A stretch of DNA of 64,000 nucleotides from Clarkia xantiana subsp. parviflora (GCA_036873135.1 JAPTYO010000009.1:37836756-37900755), one strand, 5' to 3'. Positions 11,419 to 23,110 are shown, counted from the stretch's first letter. Notes: generated by a model not told the origin, from the letters alone. Translations and numbers: made by a program.

Positions 11419-11436
11419 TGGTGACTCTGCTGGGGA
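11419..11436 (+). other. LARD-1 primer-binding site
   Basis: TGGTGACTCTGCTGGGGA starts three bases after the LTR end. TGG pairs with a tRNA 3' CCA, and this type of site is seen in plant Tat/Ogre-like elements. I do not assign the tRNA with certainty. Confidence 0.75.
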
Positions 11437-13200
11437 TACGTGAGGGTTCGGGCTCATTATATTCGCTTATTGCCATGCTTTTTGAGTTTTTGTATTTTAT
11501 TATCTTCACCATTCTAACTTTGTTTTTTTGTGACATGTACATATTTTTAGAGTTATTAACTAACGTGTTTTTTTGTGGCATTGTTTGAATTCGCACACAC
11601 CACTTTAGTGTAATATCCAAAATGCCTAAAACCCAGGGCAACTAGGAACCCCAGAGGTTTAGTACGGTACGACCGGAGCGGCAGTGCCGCCGGTACGACT
11701 CGGAAAAACTCCACTCGCTTGTGAAGGTCTTGTGATCCCTTTTTAGGGGGAGGAAACCACCTTGTCGGGAACCTATCAGTGGAACCTACCTTGTAGAGCA
11801 AAGCCACACATTTTTTTTACACCCCTAACATGATCTGTTTTTTGTTGTAAATGTTATCATTACTGTTAGTATAACTTTTATTTCTCATGCATTCATCTCA
11901 TTGCATTTTTTTAAAAAAAACAAAAAAACTTTTTTTTTCCAGCTAATGTCAGTCATTTAGTTGTATACAATTTCTTTTCAAACTTGCATTTCGCATGCAT
12001 TGTTTTTTTTTTTAAAACCTCTTACCTGAATTTTTTATTTTAAACCTGTGTTTCATACGCATTGTTTTTTAAAAAAACTCTTTAGGTGAGTTGTAATTTT
12101 GGTTAGTGCGTCACGTATGCATTACTTTTTTTGAAAAAAACATTTTAGGAGAAATTGTAATTCCTCATTAGCTAACAGAGCTTCTAATTACGAACGTGCA
12201 TTTCATATGCATCTTTTTAAAAAAAAAAATTTACCTGAATTGTTTTATTTTTAATAATGCATCCAATATGCATTAATTAAAAAAAAAAAAAAACTTTTTA
12301 GATATCTCAACCTCTCTTAGTTTTAGGGCTCTTTGTTTAATAAAACCTTTTACTTGAATTTTTTTCCCCAAAATACGTGCATCTCATATGCATTATTTTC
12401 GAAAAAACCTTTCAGGTAAATTATAATTTTTCTTAGCTGTAGAACTATCATTTTTAAGTTTGCATCTTGTATTTATTTTTGTGCATCTCATATGCATCCT
12501 TTTCAAAAGAAAAAAAAACTTTTCACCTGATTTTTTTTTTATTTTTTAAATTTTGAGCAACCAAGATGCATTGATTTTTTCCTCGTTAAAAAAACAAAAA
12601 CACAAAAACAAAAAAACTTTTCAGATAACTTGTAAATTTTCTTAACTGTAGAAATTTCATTTCAAGTATGCATCTCATGTACATCTCATAGGCATTGTTT
12701 TAGGAAAAACGATTCTTTTTTTGATAGATTGTAAATCTTCTCTTAGTTGTTGAGCATTGCATTTGCATTTGCATTTGTTTTTATAAAAAAATTTACCTGG
12801 ATTTTTTATTTTGTACATACATTCCATATGTGTCATTCAGGTAAACCGGTTGTAAGTTGTAAGTTTCTTATCAGTAAAACTTTAACTTCGGAGAATGCAT
12901 GAGCATTTAAAAAAATCAAAGTGTCATTCGTTTTTATCCAAGGTGTATTGCACGTTTTCGGCTAGATCATCTCAACCTTCGCATGAGTTAGCGTTTTAAA
13001 AAAGAGATTTGATTCTAATGTTTGAAAATAGTTTAATTGTGCAGTTGAGTGCGGCTATTCAAGTTTAAACAAATGATGAGAAAATATTTTTGAAAAAAGC
13101 TCTGTTTTGAGCATCTGTCATGCGTTCGAGCTAGATAGTGCACTCAGCAAACTCAGTAAACTCCAAGCTAGTGCAAAACACCTTAGATCATAAATTTTGA
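11437..13200 (+). repeat. LARD-1 internal T/A-rich region with degenerate CATATGCAT repeats
   Basis: From about 11880 to 12840 the motif GCAT(T/C)TCATATGCATT recurs every 60-180 bp, each time followed by an A run and a variant of CTTTTTACCTGAATT. This is an old, diverged tandem array. There is no coding potential. Confidence 0.6.
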
Positions 13201-14440
13201 TTCTTTCTGAAATATAATCAAAATTATGAAATGAATGACGTTAGAAATATTTCAAAAAATCATGCATGACTTATTTTATTCTTTATACTAACTTTCATGT
13301 TTGGTATTTTCAGGTACCCTTGGTTAGGTATCTTGTACATATAAGTTCTGCCGGACATATGGGGCAACAAAAAAGAACGTGCAGCCATCCAGTTGCACGA
13401 AGCACAAATTGCGCACTCAGGATATCCAACACTTAGATCAGACGACCATTTCAACCGAGGTCGCAACCACGTGAAACGTGACTGCTCTAAAGAACTTACA
13501 TGCCAAAATTCCACCTACCATGTGTGGAATTCATACGCGTCCCCGAACCAAGCTGTACATCTATTTTACGGTGAGGTCTAAAACGGTCGGTGGTAACCAA
13601 GGGGCATCTCCTATTGAGATCGTTCATTTCCGAAGATGGGAAAATATCAAGAGATCATCAAGAGTCTCGTGAAGATTCAATGCGCTGATCAATGAACATT
13701 TTGGATGTCAAGCAAAGAAAACATTATTGTTGGTGCCTTCCATCAGAGGTCCATGGGCATTTACTTTCCGGCAGGTGTTCATACACAAGTTGTGATTTCT
13801 AGATGGAGCAGGAAAATCAGGACATGCAATAGATCTATTCACATATGGAGCAAATTTCCACTAAAGATGTCAGGCACCCAGGTAAGAGAAGTCGTGATCA
13901 ATTTTCTCCCCGAAATTTGATTTTTTTCCTTAGCCATTGTGCAGCTCGGATAATCATCCAAATAAAAGCCTCTGAAGAGCACATCTTGTGCACGGCCCTT
14001 TGCTCGCCAACCATTCTTGTGTCAGTTGCCAAATTTATCTCGCGCAATATCTGTGCCCCAATGCGGACTACTCCACGTCATCCATGTGTGTTCATTGACC
14101 AGACCATTCATCCTGCATGCGACGAGCCTAACCCGGTAGGTGCTAGCCATGGGGCATCCCCAGACAAGATTGAGCAATAACCGGGGCACTTGAGAAGCCG
14201 AGATTAGAAATCACTGTCTACGTCATCCATTGGTTGTAGGGTCCATCCAGGGCGTCGACACGATCGACATATTTTGACTCAATCAACTGAGTCATTCTCT
14301 AGAAGATGTTTTGAATTAGAAATTTTGGATTTGCCACTAGAGGCATGTACATAATTGTTGTTGATTATTTTCGTTAAATTTCGTTTTCAAAAAAAAAAAA
14401 AAAAAAGCAAAAGCAAAAAAAAAAAAAAAAAAAATCATTT
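13201..14440 (+). other. LARD-1 conserved non-coding region
   Basis: Much of this segment matches the reverse complement of about 57300-58145 in LARD-2, for example the ATCTAAGGTGTTTTGCA-type string. No long reading frame is shared, so I take it as conserved non-coding sequence of the family. It ends in long A runs (14388-14434). Confidence 0.6.
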
Positions 14441-15150
14441 TCTTTAGGATGACAGCCGCCCTTTAATCGGCTACAGGAAAATAAAGAGAGTTTTTATGTA
14501 AATTTTGTGAGAGCAGTGAAAAAATAGAAGGGTCACAGTTGTCCCTAAATCAACTACAAATAAAAAGGGTCTCAGTCGTCCCTAAAACGACTATAAAGAA
14601 AGGGCGACAGCCACCCTTCAAATGGCTACAGATAAAGAGCGCTCCTGCAACATCAAAAGCGGGAAATAGGTGAAAGGGCCACATCCACCCTCCAAACAGC
14701 TACAAATAAAAGGGTTACCCCGCGAACCCTGTGAGGGCGGGAGAATAAAAAGGGCCACAGCCACCCTTAAAATGGCTACACAAAAAGAGTGATCTCGCGA
14801 ACCCGGTGAGGTCGGGAAAATAAAAGAAAGGGTCACAGTCGTCCCTCAAACGGCTACAGTCAAAAGAGCGATCTCGAAACATCGATGGCGGATATTAAGT
14901 GAAAGGGCCACAACCACCCTCAAAATGGTTACATACAAAGAGTGTTTCCCGGATCAGAGACGAGGAATGAAGGGCCACAGCCACCCTCTAAATGGCTACA
15001 ATCAAAAGAGCTCCCGCAACATCGAAGACGGTGAGAAAAGGGTCACAGTCACCCTCCAAATGGCTACAAATACTCCCGCATCGAGGCGGAAAATAAAGTA
15101 CGGGTCACAGCCACCGTATAATCGGCTACCAAATAAAGAGTGCTTCCGCT
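14441..15150 (+). repeat. LARD-1 repeat block 1: array of covarying hairpins
   Basis: About eleven units of roughly 35-75 bp are each built around GGGYCACAGYCRYCCTNNAAATGGCTACA. Each unit contains a short hairpin whose arms change together: AGCCG/CGGCT (14454), AGTTG/CAACT (14537), AGTCGT/ACGACT (14574), AGCCA/TGGCT and AACCA/TGGTT in later units. The loop (CCCTNAAA) is nearly constant. LARD-2 has the same block at 56490-57180. Confidence 0.85.
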
Positions 15151-15429
15151 AGGTTGAAAACCCGAAAGGGCGGCCTAGGCAAAATCAGGAAATGAGGGGC
15201 ATGGTTGCAAATTCATAAATTGCAATCATGGCAAAAGGAGAGGAAATAAAAACCGAGGGGCACGGTCGGAAATCTCTCAATCGGCCGTGGCAAAAGGAGA
15301 GAATAAAGAAATTCTGAAAAAAAAAGAAGAAGAAGAAAAAAGAAAATAGAAAAAAGAGAAAGATCCCGCTAAGTTGTCGCGTCATGCGCAGTTTAGGCAA
15401 AAATTAGGGACAAACACTCATGCGCAAGC

Positions 15430-15830
15430 GTATTTCTACGACACAACGTCTTCCAAAGTAAACTTCACGGCAAGCGGGACGGTTACAGTCTGTTCTCGCG
15501 AGTCACCATTCAAGGACGAGTAGGACTGTTGCAGTCTGTGCCTTCGAGTCAACTTCACGGCAAGCGAGACGGTTACAGTCTGCTCTCGTAGGTCGCATTC
15601 CAAGGATGAGTACTACTGTTACAGTCTGTTCCTACGAGTCAACTTCAGGGCAAGCGGGACGGTTACAGTCTGTTCTCGCGAGTCACCATTCAAGGACAAG
15701 TAGGACTGTTACAGTCTGTTCCTACGAGTCAAATTCACGGCAAACGAGACGGTTACAGTCTGTTCTCGCAAGTCACCACTCAAATGATGAGTAGGACTGT
15801 TACAGTCTGTTCCTACAAGTCACAACCGAA
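15430..15830 (+). repeat. LARD-1 repeat block 2: alternating two-stem tandem repeat
   Basis: A dimeric unit of about 89 bp repeats four to five times. Each half contains CNGTTACAGTCTGT, enclosed in one half by GTAGGA/TCCTAC (for example 15700-15705 with 15720-15725) and in the other by GCGAGA/TCTCG (for example 15564-15569 with 15584-15588). LARD-2 carries the same block at 55700-56165. Confidence 0.85.
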
Positions 15831-15904
15831 AATCAGGATTTGAAGTTTTCCAGCTTTCTGAGAGTCAACCCCGACGAACGAAGCCTTAGTATTCAGCCTT
15901 CGCA

Positions 15905-15942
15905 AGTCCCGCCACTAGAGGCACTTCTCCAACGGATGCCGC
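15905..15942 (+). repeat. LARD-1 repeat block 3, left end
   Basis: The first unit of the GCCACTAGAGGC repeat appears here. The array is interrupted after GCCGC by Tat-1 and resumes at 27175. Confidence 0.8.
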
Positions 15943-16613
15943 TGATGGGTCCGGCTACAGCCGTTAGGCCCTTTAACGGTGATGAAACGGCAAATAGGCC
16001 CGGTGGGCCCTAAACGAAGGCCAAGATGGCCCAGGCAAAGGATCCCGACGAAGGGAGTCCGAGGATGAGAGGTCCCGACAGAGTCGGACCTGACAAGCTA
16101 GCTGAACGCTCCCGACGAGATGCCTCTGAGTAGGCCCCGATGATGAATCCCTGAGAACAATAGGCCCTGTCACGATGACGAGGGGCCCCGAGCGGTGACA
16201 CAACGAGATAACTCTGGAGTCCCCGACGTTAGTCGGGACTCGTTATCAGAGGATAAGGCCGAGATACGCGGGGCGTGACCGAGATACGTGGAACATGGTC
16301 AAGATACACGGAGCGTGGCCGAGATACGCGGGGCGTGGCCGAGATAAGCGAGATCACGGCCTAGATAGGCGGTATCACACCCGAGATACGCGGGATACGG
16401 GCTAACCACCCCCAACGGTTCACCAGGTAACTGAGGTACCTCTTCGCCTATAAAAGGGCAGAGGTCACCTCAGATCGATTAGGTTGAAATACATTACTTG
16501 AGATTACTGCTTGCCAGTCCGTACGAGACACTCATTTAAGCGAAGGATTGCGTGGAGCGAAGTAGCTAGGATCGCCGTCAAAGATCGTACCGGAGTTCCA
16601 CCGTGATCCAACA
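15943..16613 (+). repeat. Tat-1 5' LTR
   Basis: It contains a run of about 20-bp repeats around GAGATACGCGGGGCGTGGCC (16256-16400) and a TATAAAAG box at 16449-16456. Compared with the 3' LTR it lacks about 40 bp near its end, between CATTTAAGC and GGATTGCGTGG. Confidence 0.94.
16449..16456 (+). promoter_or_regulatory. TATA box of Tat-1 LTR
   Basis: TATAAAAG lies in CGCCTATAAAAGGGCAG, also present in the 3' LTR at 26967-26974. It is a likely transcription start region for the element. Confidence 0.7.
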
Positions 16614-16614
16614 T

Positions 16615-16632
16615 TGGCGCCGTCTGTGGGAA
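16615..16632 (+). other. Tat-1 primer-binding site
   Basis: TGGCGCCGTCTGTGGGAA starts one base after the 5' LTR. The same site is found in Tat-2 at 43697, and a one-base variant in Tat-3 at 58575-58560 (minus). Confidence 0.85.
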
Positions 16633-16649
16633 CGTAACAAAAAGCTGAT

Positions 16650-18773
16650 ATGCCTTCTACTCGTTCAATGGCGGTTGGCAAGAAAAGAAGGCAAGGACAA
16701 TCTGGTGGTTCCCGTCATCCCGCTGCGACGACTCTGAATTCACTACCAGAATAGGAGGAAAACCAGAACCATCCCGCTGTTGAGCTCTCCCAGACAGGGG
16801 GGCATAATGAAGGTCCCGAAGATGTTGCTGCTCAGCACCAGGGGAATAGGGAGCAGGAGGCTCCCCCAGCTGCGAACCTGACGAGGGCTGTGGCAGAAGC
16901 CATGCCGATGTTTTTGGCAGCCGTGGAGGCTCTCTTGGATCGGAGAGAGGCTGCGAGGAGGCAAGAGGAGATGCCCCCGCTAGAAGAAGTGCCCCCACCA
17001 GCAGAGGTTCGGAACGTACGGGAGGCTTAACCCCGAGGCCAGAGCAGGAATGGAGAGTTCGTTCATCCAGAGAGATTCGTGGTTGATGGGCCAGGACCAA
17101 TACAGCACAGGACCATTCCCCTTAATGGTCCCATCACCCCCGATAAGGTGGTAAAGATCGTGAACATCTGCATGGGAGAGCAGAAGCCGCTGGTGTCGGA
17201 GCTGAGGGATCGATCTACTCATCCCTTCGTTCCTCGACTCATAGACACCCTAGCCCCGCCAGGATTAGGTATCCCCACAATAAAGGAATACGATGGTGAA
17301 GGAGATCCGGTTCGTCATGTCCAGAAGCACCTCATGGCGTGTCTGGGAAGGGCCCCGAATGAAGATATAGTGTGTACGCTGTTCCCGAACACACTTGGGG
17401 AAAGAGCCCTGACCTGGTTCTATAGTCTACCCCCAGGCTGCATCACTTGCTGGGCAGATATGCACGACCGGTTCATTCAGCAGTACCAGGGTCGTAGACG
17501 TTTGCTGAAGAGTGTGAGGTCCCTGACCCAGGCGGTACAGAGGCCCGACGAATCGCTGGCGCACTATTACCAGCGGTACACTGCCAGTGTGGAGGAGATT
17601 GATGAGGAGATCTCGGAGGGTGAAACCATCCGTACCTTCATTTGGAACCTAACGGCCCACTACAGTTCCGACCTAATGCACAACGTGGCTGAGAAAGCTG
17701 TGTGGAATATGGAGGCACTACAGAAGAGGGTGAAACGGCAAATCGATGTCCAGGAGTCGAAGATAGCCGCTGGAGAGCTGGAGCCCCTGAAGTCGAATAA
17801 AGGGAAGCAGTCGGTTAAACCTTTCGACGATCGTAAGTCAAAGGGTAAACCCGAGAGCAGTCGGAATCGAGGCCGCTCTGATCGGAGAGATGATAGGCGT
17901 TCTTCAAGGAAGGACAAGCGGGAGGATCTTGACATTCCTCTCAACTGCTCCATGGCGGAGGTACTAACGGTCATGGAACGACAAGGTATCTCCAGGTACC
18001 CCCCAAAGAAGGATGGAGAATTCTTGGGATCCCGCACGGATCGCTACTGCCGATTTCACCGCGCAAATGGTCACGACACCAACTATTGTTGGGAGCTAAA
18101 GAAGGAGATCGAAAAGCTGATCCAGAAGGGGAAGCTCAAGGAGTTCGTTGGGGATAAGCGGTGTCGATCCCGCTCTCGGTCCCGATCGCGGTCCCGTTCT
18201 CGATCTCGCGATCGGTCCCCAAAGAAGAAGAGGTCCGACCCGGAACCGTCCGATGCCCGCAAAGAACGACGGGGCACCATCAATGTGATTCACGAAGGAT
18301 TTGCTGCTGGAGGTGATACCTCGTCCTCTCGAGAGGTTTACGCCTCTAGAATTCCTACTGCTGTGGTGCTGGGTAAGAGGTCCCGATCCTGGACCCTGAA
18401 GGAAGAGATGGTGATTTCCTTTTCCTCGGAGGACTTAATAGGCGTGGAGACCCCGCATGATGACGCTTTGTTCGTGATTTTGGATGTGAATGGGTACGAG
18501 ATGAAGCGGATTCTGATCGACGGAGGGAGCTCCTCCGATATTCTCTTCATGGATGCGCTGGAGGCCATGGGAAAGAAAAAGAAGGATCTGAAGGAGGCAA
18601 AGTTCCCGATGGTCGGATTCTCTGGCTCTACCTTCTATCCGCTAGGAGTAATCACTTTACCAGTAGAGTTTGGTAGTGGGTGGAAATCAGAAAGGAGGAA
18701 AGTGGAGTTCGTGGTAGTTGATTCCGCGGGGACTTACAATGCGATTATCGGGAGAACCACCATCAACCCCTGA
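16650..18773 (+). pseudogene. Tat-1 gag-protease
   Basis: The frame opens at ATG 16650 and stays in one frame to TGA 18771-18773, but in-frame stops occur at 16752-16754 (TAG) and 17028-17030 (TAA). The gag capsid domain is visible in TLGERALTWFYSLPPG and LKSVRSLTQAVQRPDESLAH. A cysteine/histidine motif (YCRFHRANGHDTNYC) and an arginine/serine-rich tract follow. The C-terminal part is a retroviral-type aspartic protease with ILIDGGSSSDILFM as its active-site region. The product would form the particle and cleave the polyprotein. The frame ends just after IIGRTTINP, the same place as in Tat-2. Confidence 0.9.
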
Positions 18774-20918
18774 TGGCAGTTGCCTCGACAGTGCACCAGA
18801 AGATGAAGTTCCCGACTGACCACGGAGTCGGAGAGGTCAAGGGCGACCAGGTGGCTTCCAGAAAATGTTATGTCAATGCCACTCGAAGGAGGAGACGAGA
18901 GGCCATGACCGTCCTCCAAACAGATACTGATCCTAGAGAGGAGTTTGGGCATCCCGCCCCCATAGAAGATCTAAAAGAAGTCGAGATTGATGGACCTCAG
19001 AGGAAGGTGAAAATCGTGTCTGCTTTGACTGAAAAGACAGCCCGAGAGTTGATCGATTTGCTGAAAAAGTTCAAGGAGCTGTTTGCCTGGTCCCCAAGCG
19101 ACATGCCAGGAATCAGCTCCCGATGTGATCGTACACGAACTAAAGATAGATCCCGCGATCAAACCTATCACGCAGAAAAGGCGTCCGATGGGCACAGATA
19201 AAAAAATCGCAATCCAGCAGGAGGTGGGCAGGTTGCTCGATGCGGGGTTTATTAAAGAACTCCGATTCCAGACTTGGGTCGCTAATCCGGTACTGGTGAA
19301 GAAGACTAATGGGAAATGGCGGATGTGTGTGGATTTCCGCGACCTGAATAAGGCTTGCCCGAAGGACTGCTACCCGCTCCCGAGAATCAACCAGCTGGTG
19401 GATGCCACATCGGGACATGAACTGTTGAGCTTCATGGATGCATACTCGGGCTACAACCAGATCAAGATGGCTAAGGAGGACGCTCCGCACACAGCGTTTT
19501 ATGCGGACAGTGACATCTATCACTACGATGTCATGCCTTTCGGGTTAATCAATGCTGGGGCAACCTACCAGCGGATGGTGAATAAGCTGTTCGGAGATAT
19601 GCTGGGAGAGACCATGGAGGCTTACGTAGACGATATGCTGGTGAAGTCCCGATAGGCTGAGGATCACGTGCACAACCTAGCCATGGCGTTTGAGCGGATG
19701 AGGCTTCATCAGGTTCGCTTAAACCCGACGAAATGCGCCTTTGGAGTCCACTCAGGGAAATTTCTGGGCTTTATGGTGAGCCAGAGAGGAATCGAGGTGA
19801 ATCCCGAGAAGCTGAGGGCAATTGAAGAGATGTAGTCTCCGATAAACCATCGAGAGGTGCAAGTGCTGAATGGCCGACTGGCTGCAATGAATCACTTCAT
19901 GTCCAAGGCTAGTGACCGATCTATGCCGTTTTTTGAAGTCCTGAGGGCCAACAAGAAGTTTGAGTGGACCGCCAAGTGTGAAGAAGCGTTCCAAGCACTC
20001 AAGAAGCACCTTCGCACCCTCCCGCCGTTGGCGAAACCGGTTCCAGGCGAGCCGCTCTATCTTTACTTGGCTGTTTCTGAATTTGCCATTAGCTCTGTGT
20101 TAGTGAAGGTTGTCGAGGGTAATCAAGTCCCCGTCTATTATATAAGCAAGGCGTTTGCCAAGTCTGAATTGAATTATCCTGCTGTTGAGAAGTATCTCTT
20201 TGCGTTGATTATTACTGCTCGGAAGCTAAGACCTTATTTCCACGCACACGAGATTACTGTGTTGACGAACCAGCCTTTGAAGCATTTTTTGAACCGACCG
20301 GATGCGTCGGGAAGATTAGTGAAATGGGAAGTAGAGCTTAGTGAGTTTCGCATACACTTTGCTCCAAGAACGGCCATTAAGGGCCAGGCATTGGCGGATT
20401 TCATAGCAGAATCTACAGCCCCCGATCTGGAAGAAGCGGGTCCTGTAGAGGGGGCAACCATGGAGGTCCCGACAAAAGAGCAACCAGAGAGGGCAGAGCA
20501 ATCAGAACAGCCAAACGAGGGAAATACCTGGGAGATGTACACGGATGGCTCCTCAAGTTCGGACGGATCAGGAGCAGGCTTTTTGTTGATACCACCGGGT
20601 GGAGGTGAGCCGCTCCGATATGCCTTGGCTTTAAAATTCAAGGCCACAAACAACGAAGCGGAGTATGAGGCTCTTATCACGGGCCTGAAAATTGCTAAAG
20701 GCACTGGAGTCGATCACTTGAGAGTGAAGTGTGACGCAGCTTTAATCGTAAACCAGGTTCAAGGGCGATACGAAGCGAGGAGCCCGATAATGAAGAAGTA
20801 CCTACGCGAGGTACAAACCTTGAAGGAGAGCTTTAAAAGCTTCGACATCGAGGCAATCCCGAGGGAGGAAAACGTAGAGGCAGACGCCTTGAGCAAATTG
20901 CCCTGGGGGCACCCTTAG
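18773..20918 (+). pseudogene. Tat-1 reverse transcriptase and RNase H domains
   Basis: Pol continues in another frame from 18773, shifts again near 19105, and is cut by TAG at 19653-19655 and at 19833-19835. RT motifs are clear: KWRMCVDFRDLNKACPKDCY, LLSFMDAYSGYNQIKM and YVDDMLVKS. A first RNase H-like region follows (YYISKAFAKSELNYPAVEK). A second RNase H has MYTDGSSSSDGSGAG, TNNEAEYEALITGL and EENVEADALSKL, all with catalytic acidic residues. Dual RNase H domains are known from the Tat lineage. Both TAG stops are one C-to-T step from CAG. Confidence 0.92.
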
Positions 20919-20979
20919 AAGAAAATCAGAAGGTGCACTTCTTGGAGAAGGTGATCTTGTCGACCACGACCCGACACAG

Positions 20980-22254
20980 GTGTGTGCTATTGAAGCAAGA
21001 ACGGAGGAGGAGCCCACTTGGATGACCCCGATAGTCGCGTACCTGACTACGGGGGCAATCCTCGATGACAAGGTAGTAGCTGACAGGATACGTCGGATTG
21101 CGGCTAATTACGTGATGCTAGACGGTCAGCTGTACAAGAAGGGCTGGTTCTCGACGCCATACTTGAAGTGTGTGGCTGAGCCCGACGCAAGCCGAATCCT
21201 AAAGGAGGTGCATGAGGGAGTTGCGGCTTGCCATGAAGGGGCCTGATCCATTATGAGGAAAGTGCTAAACTTGGGCTATTATTGGCCTACGATGAGCAAG
21301 GAAGCGACGGCGTTGGTCCGATCCTGTGACGCGTGCCAGAGGTACGCCCCGAGTATCGTGGCTCCGGCCGCTAATCTGACATCCATCAAGAGCGCTTGGC
21401 CCTTCGCGCAATGGGGCATCGACTTGGTGGGACCTCTTCCACAAGCACAATGTCAATGTAAGTATTTACTTGTAGCTATCGATTATTTTACAAAATGGAT
21501 AGAGGCAAAGGCGTTGGCCAGAACGACGGGGAACCAGATCGTCAAGTTCCTCCAGACCCATATTGTGACCAGATACGGGATTCCTAAGGTGGTGATCAGC
21601 GACAATGGTCCACCGTTTAACGGATCTCAGGTGAGGGAGTATCTGGAGGAGTTGAACATCGAGCATCGGACAGCTTCCGTACGCCATGCTCAGACTAATG
21701 GCCAGGTGGAATCAGCCAACAAAATCGTGATGGATGGCCTGAAGAAGAGGGTCTATGCCTTGAAGGGCAAGTGGCTGAGTGAACTGGAAAACGTGCTTTG
21801 GGCTGTTAGAACGACACCCAAACGATCGACAGGGGAGACTCCGTTTGGCCTCGTTTATGGCACGGAGGCTGTCACCCCCGTGGAGGTAGCTGTGGCGTCC
21901 CATCAGATGAGATATTACGAGCCTCTGACGAATGATGAGATGATACGTCTGGACTTGGACTTGCTCGAAGAGAAGAGGCGGGAAGCCGATGAAGTCCAAG
22001 CTCGAATGCGTTTGGCGACGGCCGGGTATTACAATCGGCGAGTTAAGTCCCGACAATTCTTCGTCGAGGAGCTGGTTTGGCGTCGCAACGAGTTTACCCT
22101 TTTGGATCGAATCAACAAGATGTCAGCAAAATGGGAAGGACCTTATAAGGTCGTGGGGATGCCAGCTCCAAATGCGTACAAATTGGAAGACCTCGATGGC
22201 AGAGTATTGAAGCATTCTTTTAGTGGCGAACACTTGAAGAAACACCGTGCTTGA
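20980..22254 (+). pseudogene. Tat-1 integrase
   Basis: The N-terminal part (20980-21246) ends in a TGA stop just before MRKVLNLGYYWPTM. From 21253 the frame is open for 333 residues. It shows the second half of the zinc-binding HHCC domain (CDACQRYA), the catalytic core with GIDLVGPLPQA, IDYFTKWIEAKAL, VISDNGPPF and the glutamate in QTNGQVESANK, and a C-terminal region with WEGPYKVVGM and HLKKH. The enzyme would insert the cDNA. A frameshift near 20970 separates it from RNase H. Confidence 0.93.
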
Positions 22255-22255
22255 T

Positions 22256-23110
22256 GAAAGTCGCCTTAAGTGGTGCCCGATGAAAGTCTCCTTAAGTGGT
22301 GCTCGACGAAAGTCGCCTTAAGTGGTGCCCGATGTAAAATCGCCTTTAAGTGGTGTATGCTGTTTATCGTTTAATTCGATGTAAGCCAATTTTGTGCCAT
22401 CAATAAATAAAGAGGTTGCTTCCGATCAGAATTGTTCTTAGATTTACTCTAAGCATTATAAAGTCGCCTTAAGTGGTGCACGAGAAAAGTCGCCTTGAGT
22501 GGTGCACGAGAAAAGTCGCCTTAAGTGGTGCACGATTCTTAGATTTATTCTAAGTACTGAAAAGTCGCCTTAGATGGTGCACGATACCAAGTCGCCTTGA
22601 GTGGTGCATAAGAATTAAGTCGTCTTAAGTGATGCACGAAAAAGTCGTCTTGAGTGATGCATGATTCTTAGATTTATTCTAAGTATTGATAAGTCATCTT
22701 AAGTGATGCACGAGATTAAGTCGTCTTAAGTGATGCATGTTTTTTGGATTTATTCTAAGTACTGAAAAGTCGCCTTAGATGGTGCACGATACCAAGTCGC
22801 CTTGAGTGGTGCATAAGAATTAAGTCGTCTTAAGTGATGCACGAAAAATTCGTCTTGAGTGATGCATGATTCTTAGATTTATTCTAAGTATTGAAAAGTC
22901 ATCTTAAGTGATGCACGAGATTAAGTCGTCTTAAGTGATGCATGTTTTTTGGATTTATTCTAAGTATTGAAAAGTCGCCTTAAGTGGTGCATGATGGTAA
23001 GTCACCTTAGGTGGTGCAAGTTAGTAAATCGTCTTGAGTGATGTACGAGAATGTCTTAAGTGTCGAAGTATCGACCTAAGCGAGTATAGTAAAGCCACTT
23101 GGAGAAGTGC
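22256..23110 (+). repeat. Tat-1 tandem array of about 22-bp hairpin units
   Basis: About 22 units of AAGTCGCCTTAAGTGGTGCACGA type lie directly after integrase. Each can fold as GCC-TTAAGT-GGT. Units with GCC carry GGT, units with GTC or ATC carry GAT, and the ACC unit carries GGT, so the arms vary together. A higher-order unit of about 190 bp (with GATTTATTCTAAGTA) is repeated near 22546-22930. Confidence 0.85.

Noticed and set aside
17660..18293. Minus-strand frames opposite Tat-1 gag
   Set aside because: Shadows of the RS-rich gag coding sequence on the other strand.
22256..23110. A CRISPR-like array
   Set aside because: There are no unique spacers; units are contiguous diverged tandem repeats inside a plant retrotransposon.
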